DNA of 64,000 nt, taken from assembly GCA_023634235.1 (NCBI GenBank), contig JAMKCF010000009.1, forward strand, positions 3,720,001 through 3,784,000, read 5' to 3'. This document shows positions 22,701 through 32,446 of the stretch, piece by piece; position 1 is the first letter of the stretch, and each line of letters begins with the position of its first letter. The stretch is from Pisaster brevispinus (lineage: Eukaryota > Echinodermata > Asteroidea > Forcipulatida > Asteriidae). The translations under genes were made by a program, and so were the position numbers. Under the pieces are notes generated by a model that did not search any database, was not told where the DNA came from, and was given only the letters and a program-made list of their open reading frames with translations.

Positions 22701-25049
22701 AGGCTTACCCCTCGTCATTTGCTCAAATTTTCAGCTATAACGTTGGGTTCAATGTTTTGCCCCAAAATTACTAAAAATGCTAGGCTTACCTCTTGTGATT
22801 TGTTCAAATATAAGGCTATTGTCTTAGGTAAAAAAATTTTGCCCAAAAATGGCTAAAAAGCAAGGTTTACACCTTGTGATTTGCTCAAATATTCAGCTAT
22901 AACGTTAGGTTCAATGTTTTGCCCCAAAATTACTAAAAATGCTAGGCTTACCTCTTGTGATTTGTTCAAATATAAGGCTATTGTGTTAGGTTAAATTTTT
23001 TTGCCCAAAAATGGCTAAAAAGCAAGGTTTACACCTTGTGATTTGCTCAAATATTCAGCTATAACGTTAGGTTTAATGTTTGCCCCAAAATTACTAAAAA
23101 TGCTAGGCTTACCCCTTGTGATCAGCTCAAATTTCCAGCATTAGCATCAGGTTTATTTCTTTGCCCCAAAATGACTACAAATGCTACAAATTTGTTCAAA
23201 CACAAGGCTATAGTGTTAGGTACAATGTTGTGCCCCAAAATGACTAAAAATGCAAGGTGTACCCCTTTGTAATTTATCTAAATTTGAGACTGTTGTGTAA
23301 GGTTCAATGTTGCCCCAAAATAACTGAAATTGTAAGGCTTGCCCCTTACTGATTTGTTAAACATGTAGGGTTGTAGCTCCAAGTTCGTTTTGCCCCAAAT
23401 CGACTTGAAATGCAAGGCTTAACCCTTGTGTTGTTTTTACTTCAAATTGAAGCCTGTAGGTTCAGTGTTTTTGAGAAAATTTTGCATCCCATAATTTTTG
23501 TGTGTTTGTCTCAAACGCTAATTTTAAGAATTTTCAAGTCTTGTAATTCATGTTGCTGTGTTTATACATTGTTGCTTTCAGGAATGTCAGCTGTGTTATA
23601 AGTGCCTAGTTCCAGACCAGATTGCTATGTTGAGAGAGTCATACTATGAGCATATCCATCGACAGAGTACTAGAAGAGTCTACCCAGAACCCATGGTAAG
23701 CCCCTCAAGAGACTTTTATCATCATGCTTGGGTCATCTGTCTCTGGTACCCGGCACACTGCAGTGACAATGGCAGTTCTAATTTTCATATCATGAAAGGG
23801 ACCAGACTGTCTCTTCCTTCCAGCCTCAGTTTGGTTACATTGGTTCAAATAGAAGAAAAAGCAAGCTGGCGGCACCAACGGTCAATTCTCCATAATGAAG
23901 CCGTATCATTTGTACTGGGTTATCAACAAACATAAACACTATGATAGGTCGCCATTGCATTCAAATAAAGGAAGCATACGCGTGTGTATTTGACGCACAC
24001 AACTCACAGCCAATGCAAGGGTCTGCCTTTGACCTCAATGAGGTTGCTGTTTTAGCTTGTGATGTCATATGCAAGGCGTCTATTCCCGAACCAAATTTTC
24101 ATGCAGGGCTGTTGACATTTATTGTTTGTGAACTTTTACTTGCACATGCATTTTTAAAAATATTTCTATTGAAACGATGTCATTCTTACATGAGGGATAA
24201 AAAAAGGACAACATTATTTTGTAGATGTCGCCTTGCACCGATGTCCAACAAATGAAAACACTGTATACTTGGTGCTTTTTAGAGTCCTGGGAAAGAGATT
24301 TGCAGTCTTCTTTTGCTCTTGAAAATGGAAGGTCGTGGGTTCAATTCCCACCCAAGGTGCCCGCAAATTATTTTCCACTGGGGGGGGGGGGGGGAGGGGA
24401 TCTCCAACATTGTTGGAGCAGTCTTCTTCTTCTTGTGTGTGGGTTGCACAGCCTATAGCTGTACTTCAAGGGTAGACATCCAGGCCAGGGCAGCATCGGT
24501 TAGTATGTGGATGAATCTAGCAGTTTTTAACCCTTTAGAGACCATATAGCTCTGTATAATCGTCACCATATGCCCAGACATGACTTATATTGTTGATGTT
24601 CTTGTCCCCCAAAGGGTCTGGAAAAACAATGTAGAACAGAATTTTGGTTCTGTTTTCAGAAATGTAGTTACTATGTTAACATGGGTATCACTGGAAAATG
24701 TTGCCTCTGCACTTTGACCTTTACTTTGACCTGTTTTGAGTGGAAGTAGATCAGATCTTGCGGCTGAAACGGCCACTATGGGCATTTTGTTTGAAGCTAG
24801 TTGTGGCTGCTACGGTCTGTGTAGAGTTAAACTTTAGATTTTCAGAAACCAATTGGAGCGCTGACTTTGTGAGTGATATGTTGTATAGGATGAATTACTT
24901 AGCCTCCTTTTTTTTCGTTTTGACCTCAGACACAGGACGAAGCGTTACATTACGATACGACCAAAGATTCATCACTTACACCAAATGATCGCGTTCTAAG
25001 GGAGTGGTTCAGAGCTAAGTGCCGTGAGGACATCTACTGGTGCACGTAG
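10708..25049 (+). CDS. membrane-anchored tubulin-tyrosine-ligase-like protein (TTLL-15 type), 12 coding exons
   Basis: Exons: 10708-10962, 11787-11942, 12596-12715, 13975-14050, 15077-15315, 16537-16615, 17443-17551, 18801-18867, 19911-20038, 20739-20835, 23582-23695 and 24930-25049. All introns are GT/AG with matching phases, giving 519 residues. Residues 26-46 are a membrane anchor after a short basic N-terminus. The TTL ATP-grasp domain follows, covering about residues 80-410. Its signatures are WVQKSNAHRGIKVKP (186-200), RKFDIGIYTVVTS (226-238), PLRVYIVDDETLVRF, and FDFVLDEYLNLYLMEVN with SPNL (353-373), where E367 and N369 occupy the usual metal/ATP ligand positions. The C-terminal part has six cysteines (431, 436, 439, 444, 447, 450). 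Family members ligate glutamate or related amino acids to tubulin or other proteins. The reaction here is inferred. The exon 1 donor (GTCGGT) is non-consensus. I chose the start because it directly follows an acceptor and precedes the anchor. Confidence 0.9.
11068..11263. repeat. GGGCCCAATTTCATA-family repeat in TTLL intron 1
   Basis: Starts CAGGGCCCAATTTCAAAGAG and ends GTATGAAATTGGGCC. Complete but diverged. Confidence 0.7.
11340..11585 (+). mobile_element. tRNA-type SINE, 5'-truncated
   Basis: Contains the SINE body GGACACTTGTGTCCTTGAAC, CAGGGGTAAATGGATACCTG and CCCAAGGGAGCTGAGATGGT, which recurs at 29585-29725. An A-rich tail (AATAAATAAAAA) lies inside the 3' part. It is in intron 1 of the TTLL gene. 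Confidence 0.6.
13086..13222. repeat. 21-bp minisatellite in TTLL intron 3
   Basis: About six tandem copies of GGCAATGGCTAGGGGCATGGA. One unit carries an extra G. The unit is a multiple of three and is open in some frames, but the array is in the middle of an intron without splice sites. Confidence 0.85.
13290..13835 (+). mobile_element. decayed non-LTR retrotransposon, C-terminal part
   Basis: Conceptual fragments YWCETWTLTKSMAKS, YTRML, MTFNASWMQKVTNE, HCLRHPELPASQVIIW and GHPSKIMVKTLMEE follow the usual order downstream of the reverse transcriptase in RTE/CR1-like LINEs. Stops and frame changes break it. A segment of about 140 bp is present twice (about 13490-13625 and 13630-13765), both containing CACCCAGAG(C/T)TGCCTGCCAG. 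It lies in intron 3 in the same orientation as the TTLL gene. Confidence 0.6.
14415..14973. mobile_element. MITE with ATAACRCCCAAGTAGAT inverted ends
   Basis: The left end TATATAACACCCAAGTAGAT (from 14413) pairs with the right end AAGGATCTACTTGGGCG near 14951-14967. Both ends continue into GATTGGAGGAT or its complement. A second member is at 57088-57530. It carries the 33-bp array described separately. The sequence left of 14413 also resembles the left flank of the second copy, so the full element may be larger. Confidence 0.6.
14515..14645. repeat. 33-bp tandem repeat, four copies
   Basis: Unit contains GGCCATTTTGTACGGTTGTG followed by TATAACACATGGA. The copies are almost identical, spaced exactly 33 bp, inside the MITE of intron 4. 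Confidence 0.85.
15434..15650 (-). mobile_element. tRNA-derived SINE, minus strand, in TTLL intron 5
   Basis: Read on the minus strand it starts with a tRNA-like A box (TGTCGTGGCCAAGGGGTC), then CTGGTGTTTCT, a cluster ending GACGAAGCAATAATG inverted, and the family sequence AAAGAACCCAGTGCACTTAT. The same body occurs at 17613-17965 and 25590-25895. Confidence 0.7.
15830..16192 (+). mobile_element. CAGGGCTCGA-ended element, copy 1 (intron 5)
   Basis: Termini are CAGGGCTCGA and TCGAGCCCTG, flanked by AGTAT on both sides. CAGGG ends resemble non-autonomous hAT elements, although hAT usually duplicates 8 bp. Characteristic blocks are CCACAAGACTGCAGGGCTTG near the left and TAAAATCACTGGCTTGGGGC near the right. 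No coding frame. An inverted copy is at 18101-18480. Confidence 0.7.
16683..16945 (-). mobile_element. tRNA-type SINE, minus strand, in TTLL intron 6
   Basis: A (TAA)n-like tail at 16683-16705 is followed by the inverted SINE body with AGGCGTCTCAAAGTGCTC, ATAGCACCTTGTAAGGATGT and GACGAAGCAATAATGG. It is truncated at its 5' end. Confidence 0.6.
16992..17165 (+). pseudogene. degenerate hAT-type BED zinc-finger fragment
   Basis: A short open stretch encodes VKCLL..CHGTF and GTTTSMALLRAAYKRTP. Spacing and wording recall the BED finger at the N-terminus of hAT transposases (C-x-x-C ... TTSMLRHLRAxH), but the second cysteine and the histidines are lost. It lies in TTLL intron 6 between exon 6 and exon 7. 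Exon 6 joins exon 7 in frame without it, so I treat it as a transposon remnant, not an exon, even though TTTGCAG precedes it. Confidence 0.35.
17613..17965 (+). mobile_element. tRNA-derived SINE with recognisable A and B boxes (intron 7)
   Basis: A box TGGCCGAGTGG at 17621-17631 and a B-box-like GGTTCAGGTCC at 17680-17690 bracket a Leu/Ser-like anticodon arm (CCGGACTCAAGCTCCGG). The SINE body then runs through GATGGGACATTAAGACG and AAAAGAACCCAGAACACTTA. It is a retroposon head, not a functional tRNA gene: the B box has lost its consensus. Confidence 0.75.
18101..18480 (-). mobile_element. CAGGGCTCGA-ended element, copy 2, inverted (intron 7)
   Basis: The reverse complement matches 15830-16192 along its whole length, for example CCACAAGACCGCAGGGCTTG, AGAAGATTATCAATTTGTCT and CTAAAATCACTGGCTTCAGG. 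It is more diverged at its outer end (GGAGCCTGTG). Confidence 0.7.
19157..19184. repeat. 28-bp perfect palindrome in intron 8
   Basis: The half-site AGAAACGATTCATG is followed directly by its exact complement. No spacer. Confidence 0.85.
19320..19560. repeat. single diverged unit of the 160-180-bp repeat
   Basis: Contains GCATCAGTTGAGCTTACTGC, AAGCCTAAAATCACAACTTA and ATGCTGGACTAACCTCTTAT, the same succession of blocks as the array at 38819-40975. Confidence 0.65.
20077..20367. repeat. 146-bp tandem duplication in intron 9
   Basis: A block starting AAACTTGCGCTCATAAGTTT and ending GACTCAATTTC is present twice, head to tail, with about one visible difference (ATCATCTG against ATTATCTG). It includes a GGGCCC-family end (ATTCATGAAATTGGGCC). 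Confidence 0.85.
20880..23420. repeat. 81-bp satellite filling TTLL intron 10
   Basis: About 31 diverged units of roughly 81 bp. The most conserved part is GGCTTACCCCTTGTGATTTG, followed by TTCAAAT, TTCAGCTATAACGTTAGGTT and GCCCCAAAATGACTAAAAAT. Several units are shortened or carry 1-3 base indels. No frame is kept, so it is non-coding. Confidence 0.9.
24296..24400 (+). repeat. tRNA-like retroposon fragment with poly-G tract
   Basis: GGTCGTGGGTTCAATTCCCA has a B-box core (GGTTCAATTCC), but no A box is found at the right distance. A run of about 14 G at 24379-24392 follows. It lies in intron 11. Confidence 0.4.
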
Positions 25050-25589
25050 CATAGAGACCATGTGAAACCAGAAGGCATTACATAATGAAGACAATCAGAT
25101 AAGTTTTTTATCGTTTTTAACAGAACTGGTTTTCTTCATACAGAAAGTTTTATTCTACAGGTTTCCGGAAAACCTGAGACTTGAATTTGAGTCTGATACT
25201 TTTGGTCATTTCCCTGAAGCCCCTTGAGATGTTTCAGTAAAAATTTTAATATTTCCATAGGAAGAACGGCCGAAGTATTCGGTCTGCTTTCATGCGTTTA
25301 ACTTAAGCTCTTTTATTTCTTGAGCGACATCGTAAAAGGGAGAGGTCTTTTAATGAATATGTTTCTTTTAAACGTCGGATCATTGTTGGAGCCATGAAGA
25401 TTCTTAGGAGTTAGATAGGGTAGATCATGAGCCAATTTCACAGCGCTGCTTAACTATAGCAGACAAATGTGTCTAAGTACAGGAATATTTAACAAGTTAA
25501 CAAGAAAACTAGGTGGGCCAGCTTGCACACTCGACAAAGTTTTGCATTATCACATCTTTCATTTTCCTACAGCAAATGCCACAAAGTTA
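25050..25589. other. TTLL 3' untranslated region and flank
   Basis: After the stop at 25049 there is no exon-like sequence. A GGGCCC-family left end (GCCAATTTCACAGCGCTGCT) is near 25433-25453. Its right end (TCTATGAAGTTGGGCCC) is at about 25955-25972, beyond the SINE at 25590-25895, so the SINE inserted into that repeat. Confidence 0.4.
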
Positions 25590-25895
25590 GCATGTCTCGT
25601 CCTTCAGATGGGACGTAAAGCTGTTGACCCTGTGTGTTGTGTAACGTACATAAAAGAACCCAGTGCACTTATCGAAAAGAGAAGGGGTTTACCCCGGTGT
25701 TCCTGGTTTGATTGGCTGCATATTGCGCCACAGCACCTTGTAAACCATTACAAGGTGCTATGTAAAGGAGTAGGTCTCATACTTCAAACGAAGCCCCAAA
25801 TACCTTGCAGGAAATACTGAATGTTAAGCGCTTAGAGGCTGGCCTGCAGTAGACGCGATACAAGTAGGTTGTATTATTATTATTATTATTATTTT
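25590..25895 (+). mobile_element. tRNA-type SINE with (ATT)n tail
   Basis: Contains TCCTTCAGATGGGACGTAAA, AAAAGAACCCAGTGCACTTA and GTTAAGCGCTTAGAGGCTGG, and ends in TTATTATTATTATTATTATT. It lacks its tRNA head. It is inserted in a GGGCCC-family repeat. Confidence 0.75.
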
Positions 25896-26798
25896 CATGT
25901 GCTTACAGTTAGCAGTGCAAACGAAACAGCAAGCACAAACTTAACCGTTAAACAGTTCTATGAAGTTGGGCCCTGATCTCAAGCAATCCTCTTTAGAACT
26001 GATTCTTTGTGTGTGTGTGTGGCGCTCTTCATCAGTACACTTTTATATCAATAAGTACGATCCACACAGACACGTAGAAAACCCTTCTTTCTTTTTTTAA
26101 AACCATATGCACAGAAGTCTGAGCTTTTTAATACAATGTTTTAAAATGAGAATAGCCAGTATGAAGTATTCAGGTTTTCTTTATTTTGTTCTAATATAAT
26201 CAAACTGCACTACTTAATTATGCAGGATGTTTACAAAATACACTAAAATATTGATAGTCAGTCAGTCAACAAGTTACATACCAACTGTGGTTTGGTGCTT
26301 ATTTTAAGATTCTAATCATGTCGTTGCTTATGGGTTGAAGTAATACAAATCAAGTTTGAAGTGGTCTGTTGACCCCATCAGTACTCTCAGGGCAGCCAAT
26401 AAATTGGAGATAATCAGTTTTTTTTTTACAACATAACTTTCCCCAAGATTTCAGAAGCTCAGGCTAGCCACTTTCTTTTACCATATATCAATCAAATTAA
26501 AGAACTACGGACAGAATGTTCATTGTAAGTACTTAGAATAGAGATTATTCTATTCCTCTATGCATGGTTGGGTTGACATGTTAAGGGACCGTCCAAAGTT
26601 TGCAAAATGTTCCAGGTCGTACAGAGAGTACTACTTTTGATGACCCCCCTGCTCCTTTTTTTATCTCCCAAAGTAGTGCTTATCAATATTTGTCTTCCAA
26701 TATTGAAGCACAGTTTGTAAATATCAACAATTTACATACCTTTTAAAGTCACATGTGGTCTCCGAACTAAGCCGAACCTCTCCTCCTTTTATACTCAG

Positions 26799-26864
26799 TA
26801 TGACTGTGAAATTGTTGTCAACTTTGGAGGGCCTTTTACTGAAGTAATACCGGGTTATAGGATG
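26799..26864 (+). CDS. candidate single internal exon, possibly SPRY-like (unassigned gene)
   Basis: A strong acceptor (CTCTCCTCCTTTTATACTCAG) is followed by 22 open codons and a GTAGGT donor. The peptide YDCEIVVNFGGPFTEVIPGY followed by RM has the NFG.PF pattern found near the end of some SPRY domains. Both ends are in phase 0. I could not find partner exons in the surrounding sequence. It may be an isolated remnant, an alternative exon, or chance. No function is claimed. Confidence 0.25.
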
Positions 26865-28039
26865 GTAGGTAACTAGCTATTCCCATGACATAAGCTAAAT
26901 AAATTTATGCATGCGTACAGACACTATTTGCTGACAATCACCATGAGGTGTTTACTAGGCAGACACACAAATGTGTTTTGCGTCACACCACCATCAGCCC
27001 CATGCAACGAGGCACAATGATCCCTCATTCTACCCACCTGTAGCGTCAGTGCGTACGCATGATGTGTGTAGTCCACATCTTTCATGGGAAGGGTCTGTTT
27101 TGTAGGGCGCAAGAGAAACAGAAATGCAAAGAAAGATCAAGTCTTCATTAAAATCTTCCTTTTTAACCATTCTTACAATCATTCCCATGGTCATGAATGA
27201 TTTGCAGTCTGCCAGTCATGTTATGATATCACGTCGTAGATACCTGGAGATGTTTCGTTTAGTTTTCTTTCTTTACATCGGTATCGCTCGAGGCGTCTGT
27301 ATCCTAAGAAGATCAAAACATTAGATACCAGCAGGGTTAGGCTTATGTAGTAAGTAACTATTAGTTCTGTTAGCAGGACAGATGTATCCCCATACTGTGG
27401 TTTGGGCACTGGCCTGGTGACCGGTCTTGGGTCTTTATGTTAATGTGCTTTTGATCATTGTTATGTAAGTGCCGCAATTTAGATTATTATCGATTATTAG
27501 TACAGTACATGTTCAATGTACATGAACACAGCTCACAAACATGTAGTTCTGTGCACATTTGTACAAAACCTGGGTTTGGCAAAGTAATGGCGGGTAGTGT
27601 GAAGGTTTTTAAATCATGTACATATATATCGAACTGGACCTAAATGTATTTTATTGATGGCAAAGCTCTTACCATAGGTCCTACTTAGGAAAAGCCTTCA
27701 AATTTAAATGTTGTCTCAGGAAGTCAGAATCATAGCCAAAGAGATTAACCTGAAGTCATTCATGATTATCAAGACCAGTTTTATCAGTATTACTATGTTT
27801 TTGTTGTCTTACAAGTTCTTTTGTTTTAATATATAACTTTTCATGTACTTGGGAAAAGCATTAAAGAAAGACACCGCACATTCATAGGTTTTTAAAAGAG
27901 TAATTTCTTTTTCAATACCTCAAGTTTTTTCAGCTGAAATAAAAAGAAGGTGAGGCTAGAGGTGTAAAAGTAATATGAGTTCCATCACAATGTTCCTTCA
28001 AAATGATTGTAAATGTACATTCCAGATAATCTGCAGAAT
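26865..28039. other. intergenic
   Basis: No supported gene. A minus-strand open stretch at 27409-27221 with a hydrophobic segment is discussed under rejected items. The rest is AT-rich sequence without clear repeats. Confidence 0.3.
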
Positions 28040-28431
28040 AAGCTGAAATTGGATAAAATCACAAGGGGTAAGCCTTACATTTTTGTTGAAAAAGGGCTGA
28101 AATTGGATAAAATCACAAGGGGTAAGCCTTACATTTCTCGTAAAAAAATGCTAAATTTTGATAAAATCACAAGGGGTAAGCCTTACATTTTTGTCGAAAA
28201 AGGGCTGAAATTGGATAAAATCACAAGGGGTAAGCCTTACATTTTTGTTGAAATGAGCTGAAATTTGATAAAATCACAAGGGGTAAGCCTTGCATTTCTT
28301 GCGAAAATGGGCTGAAATTTGATAAAATCACAAGGGGTAAGCTTTGCATTTCTTGCGAAAATGGGCTAAAATTGGATAAAATCACAAGGGGTAAGCCTTA
28401 CATTTTTGTTGAAAATGGGCTGAAATTTGAT
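28040..28431. repeat. 54-bp tandem array
   Basis: About 7.5 units spaced 54 bp (one 53), each with GATAAAATCACAAGGGGTAA followed by GCCTTACATTTTT and a variable GTTGAAAAAGGGCTGAAATT. The reverse complement of the conserved half matches the core of the 81-bp satellite in TTLL intron 10. The unit is divisible by three, so one frame stays open over part of the array, but nothing suggests translation. Confidence 0.9.
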
Positions 28432-28500
28432 GTTTACCATTGCAGTTTTCTAATTAGTTATAGACTTTTGCTAAATCAAAATTATTGTGGTTGACCTTAA

Positions 28501-29106
28501 CCCTTTCGTTACCAAATTGTTTGGACATAAACAACCGCTGGTGACCGCTTTGTTTGACCACTCAAGCGTGAAGCACACATTCTTGCACAACAGAAAGCTT
28601 TTGTTCAAAGGCCACTTTTACAAACTCCATTATCTCCTTGAAGATATTGTTTTACAGCAAAATAAGTAATAAAAAAGTTCTTCCTTATTGAATTCCCTTT
28701 CATATAATCTAAAACTCATTGAGATTGGTCCAATAAATGTCAAAGTTCTTGGTCATTCTTTCCTCAGTGCAATCTGTAATCCCAAACACTTTTTTGTACA
28801 CAACCATATGGCGCTCCGTAGGTGTTTGGCATTTCGGATCTTCCAACTCCAATTTGAAGAGATTGCATAATAGCAACCTTTTTTTATTTTACCACCATTG
28901 GAAAGATCCGATCTCTCTCTTTCCAATGATGGTAAGCTTGGGTATGGAGGGTGAACATGGACAAAACTACAACTTTATTACAAATGGCATTTGTGCTCAG
29001 GCTTGAGTGCCTTTTTGTGTGCAAGCTTGGTCGACTAAAGTCGCCAATGGTAAGGAAGAGGGGGTATGAGTGCAGTCGACTAAAGTCGCCTATGGTAACG
29101 AAAGGG
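28501..29106. mobile_element. piggyBac-type MITE with TTAA duplications
   Basis: Perfect termini CCCTTTCGTTACCA and TGGTAACGAAAGGG, each immediately flanked by TTAA (28497-28500 and 29107-29110). Near the right end GTCGACTAAAGTCGCC occurs twice. No transposase frame. TTAA duplications with CCC..GGG ends are characteristic of piggyBac. Confidence 0.85.
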
Positions 29107-29371
29107 TTAATCATAAAATAATCTACACCAGAATTTGACAATTTATGCCTTCTTTATTAAAGCAAGGTGGAAAGGGTTGTAGTATTGTTACTTTAGACAC
29201 TCCATACTTATACTAGTGTGCATCGCGCATGCGCGCGGACCTTGATGTCTGACAACATGTTACTGAACCACACATGCATCGTGTCTTTGAGTCAGTTCTT
29301 TCTCTGTTTTAAAAGCACCTCGATATTACATGGTCCACTAAGAGCATCAAAAGTCGTCATCTGAGTGCAGG

Positions 29372-29583
29372 TTAAATTTCATGGAGCTACTTCAGCAGAA
29401 AAAAATTTGCTTAACGATATTCTGCTTAGCAAAACTAAGTAGGATACGGGCCAGTCAAAGATGGCACATGTAACATGGGAATTCGGCAGGTAACCCTATT
29501 CTGTCTTTTCCCTTTGTTCTGATAAGCAAGATTTTGTTTGTGCTATCTGCTTTTGGTGCTTAAGCACTGAGCTGTTTGAAGTT
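29372..29583. repeat. GGGCCCAATTTCATA-family repeat, diverged
   Basis: TTTCATGGAGCTACTTCAGC at the left, TTCTGCTTAGCAAAACTAAG inside, GTGCTTAAGCACTGAGCTGT at the right. Confidence 0.6.
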
Positions 29584-29584
29584 G

Positions 29585-29725
29585 CAACAATTGTGTTCTT
29601 TGGCAAGACAGTTTACTATAATTGCTTCTTGTCACCCATGGGGTAAATGGGTACTGCTGAAGGGTAAAATATTAGCAAAGGTGCTGCATCTATTCTCAGA
29701 AAGAGTTGAGATGGTTTCAGGAAAT
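29585..29725 (+). mobile_element. SINE fragment
   Basis: GTGTTCTTTGGCAAGACAGT, GGGGTAAATGGGTACTGCTG and AAAGAGTTGAGATGGTTTCA match the body of the SINE at 11340-11585. Confidence 0.55.
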
Positions 29726-32446
29726 GTGGATTTATTCAGCCGAGTACCAAGGTGAATAAGAATGTATCTACTTGCTACATATTAAAGAGTACACGCTTCA
29801 GTAGTTTGAATGGGATGACGTTAATGGTGTTTAGAAATGTACTGAAATTAATGTTTAAAGGATACAGCTTAAGGCTCATACGGCCCTTCCATGACAAAAC
29901 AGCCTAACCCAAAAATGACATTTGGCCAAAAGCAAGTACAGAGATAAGCTGTTTTGCCATAAAAATGGGACAAAAGTGTAAAAAGAGGCTGAGATAGGAC
30001 ATGTTATATTCAGAAACCATACAGAGTATGCCTTTAAAACTTTGAAAAGGGAAAAGCACCCTCAATTTACCCAGAAATGATCTGATGTAAAAACCAACAA
30101 GTTTCAAGTTGGGCTGTCTTGCCATGGAAGGGCTGCACTGAACAGGGGTCGAATGTAAAGCACTTAAACATTGTAAAGCGCCCAATAAATGCCTAATTTG
30201 GACAACTTATGTATTAATTTTGTTAAATTATTTACATTTAAGATATTTAATAAGGCAGACATTAATTCCATGCGAAAAATTAAGATGAAGACACAGCCAT
30301 CTTTGTCAAGTTCCCTTTGTACGCTTGATAAGGGATTAGACCATTTTGTCCTCTGAGCCTCACTTTGGTTACACTGGGATAAATAGAAATAATACAAGAT
30401 GGCTGCCATGGTTTGCCCTTAAAATGCAGTATGCTTGTTGTCATTTCACAAGCTCATCGGAAATTGTCAGAAGTCGATCCATAATTCATGCTAAATAAGG
30501 ATGCTTTTCAATACTACGTGCTTTATCTATAGCCAGACTACTTGGATTGTAGAGGTTTGTTTGACCGCCTATGATGAAGTCTTTACCTTAGTATTGACCT
30601 TTTGCTTGACAAAATTGTATGTCATAATTTTATTTCAGTTATGGATTTATTATGTGAGAATAAAGAAAAACGAAATACAGATAAATTTGAATGAAGTTAT
30701 ACAGAATAATAAAAGGGTCAGAACCATACCCACATGCCTTGTGGGGCAATGGTGCTGCGGCCCAATTCTTTGTAACCAACTTGTTGTAATGTGTAAGTTA
30801 TTTAGAATATGAATAAGTTCTTCCCCCAATAATGCTGTTTTTTATTGGAGGTGGGGGGGGGGGGAGTAATTGAAGACAAACTTTTAGGATTTATAATTAT
30901 AGAAAAAAAAACAATAAAATGTTTCAGGAAGCCCACTGATAATGAAGTTGCTATCAGTGGCCTAAAAATATTGTCGAAGGAGTTGCCTTATTAGATTAGA
31001 GAAGATTTGTTGTACAATATTTGTTGTAGATTACCCCCCCCCCCCCCTACCCACAAAATAGTAATAACAACAGTTGCTAATATCAATTTTCTCAGTCATT
31101 TTTGGCAATGCATTATTTTGGGGGTGCGAAATTGAAAGTTTTGATCAGTCAATCAATTTCAGTTAATGTGAAAGCAAGTGTCCTTTTACGCCATATTTAA
31201 AAAAAGATCATTCAATTTAACAATAGTCACTCAAACAGCATTCAAATTTGCAGCAGCTTTTCGCAGGGTGCATTAGTGTTCAATCATATTCAATTTTTGG
31301 CAGGCATTTGTGGGAACTTATGCAGCGAAATAATTGATCTATAATAAACATGGCTTCTTCCTTTAGAATTTAAATGGTATAAAAAATGGTTCAAGTTATG
31401 GTATGAGAATCATTTTCCCATTGTTCTTTGACAATGATTGCTGTACAAATACAAACTGATGAATCTGTGAATTAATGCATGCAGTGATTTAACCATAGCC
31501 AAAAAACTCTAGTTGCGCTACTCTGCTACACTGAATGCTGATTTTGCATTGGTGAAATGGGCTGCTTTAAAAAAAAAATTGTTTACTGAAAATGACCCGG
31601 AAAATCTTTTCTCTTAAAGTTTTTGAAACTAGTGATGACTGCAAATGATTTTGTCACTAGTTTCAATCGGATGGATTGAATTTCAGTCTAAAATTTTAAG
31701 AGAGTATACTATTTTGTTTCCAAAAATCAATGAACAATTATGTACAGAACTTGTACTATTTGGTATTAATCTAAAAACTGACATATTACAAATTTTTTAG
31801 CCCTTGAGAAAGACTCTGCTAGGGTCAAAATGCCAGGCCCAAAATAGCCTCACTATTTTTTATGCTTTAAGATTCATACCAGTGGTAAAATCTCCACACA
31901 ATGGATGTTGAAAAAGAGGCATTTTAGTTGACAAAGCATGTTTGGCTGGCATGATGACGGCAGTGTGCAAGTGTAGGCCTATACCAGTGACACTTTTTGT
32001 CTAGTTTGAGGGGTAGTCGGAATGGGTTATAAAAGTTTATACTTGTTAGTAAAATAATGCTACAATTTTACAATTCTTCGAAGACTCATCAATTTGTAGA
32101 CAAACGATAGTTGCCGTCTAATGTAGTTAGCTATGCCTCCAAGAAACGATATCACGGAGGACGTCTCTTACTATTCTTATCTCCGTTAGTCCAGTCAGCC
32201 TGAACTTTCTGTTAGTCCGGTCAGCCTGAACATTCTGAACATGGAAAATGTGCTGAGAGTTGCTTCAGCTAGACTTGCTCACATTGCCTTAATAGACAAG
32301 ATTTGGTTTCTAACTTTCAGAGAGAGCACTGGTACTGGGTAGCCATGTATTTATACAGTAGGTCCACATTGAAACTGGTCGTTTGAGATAGGACAAGTCG
32401 GTGCTAAGATTCAGGTGAACTTGAGATGATTTATCATCTGGGTCAG
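29726..32446. other. intergenic, mostly unique-looking AT-rich sequence
   Basis: Contains a poly-G run (30848-30862), a poly-C run (31036-31047), a 13-bp-arm hairpin TTGAAACTAGTGA/TCACTAGTTTCAA (31623-31667), and a 26-bp direct repeat built on GTTAGTCCRGTCAGCCTGAA (32186-32240). No supported exon. Confidence 0.4.

Noticed and set aside
23558..24255. Two long plus-strand frames after TTLL exon 11
   Set aside because: They run through the GTAAGC donor at 23696 into intron 11; the exon 11 to exon 12 junction keeps the TTLL frame and family-like C-terminus.
27221..27409. Minus-strand frame with a hydrophobic segment and a tyrosine-containing tail (ETSPGIYDVIS), and a nearby segment with VDYTHHAY
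   Set aside because: It looks like a receptor tail, and TCTTCTTAG/CCAG-GTATCT borders could make an exon, but the next candidate exon is out of phase and no extracellular exons were found.
28013..28261. Open frame with KLDKITRGKPYIF repeats
   Set aside because: The 54-bp array keeps one frame open because 54 is divisible by three; units outside this stretch break it.
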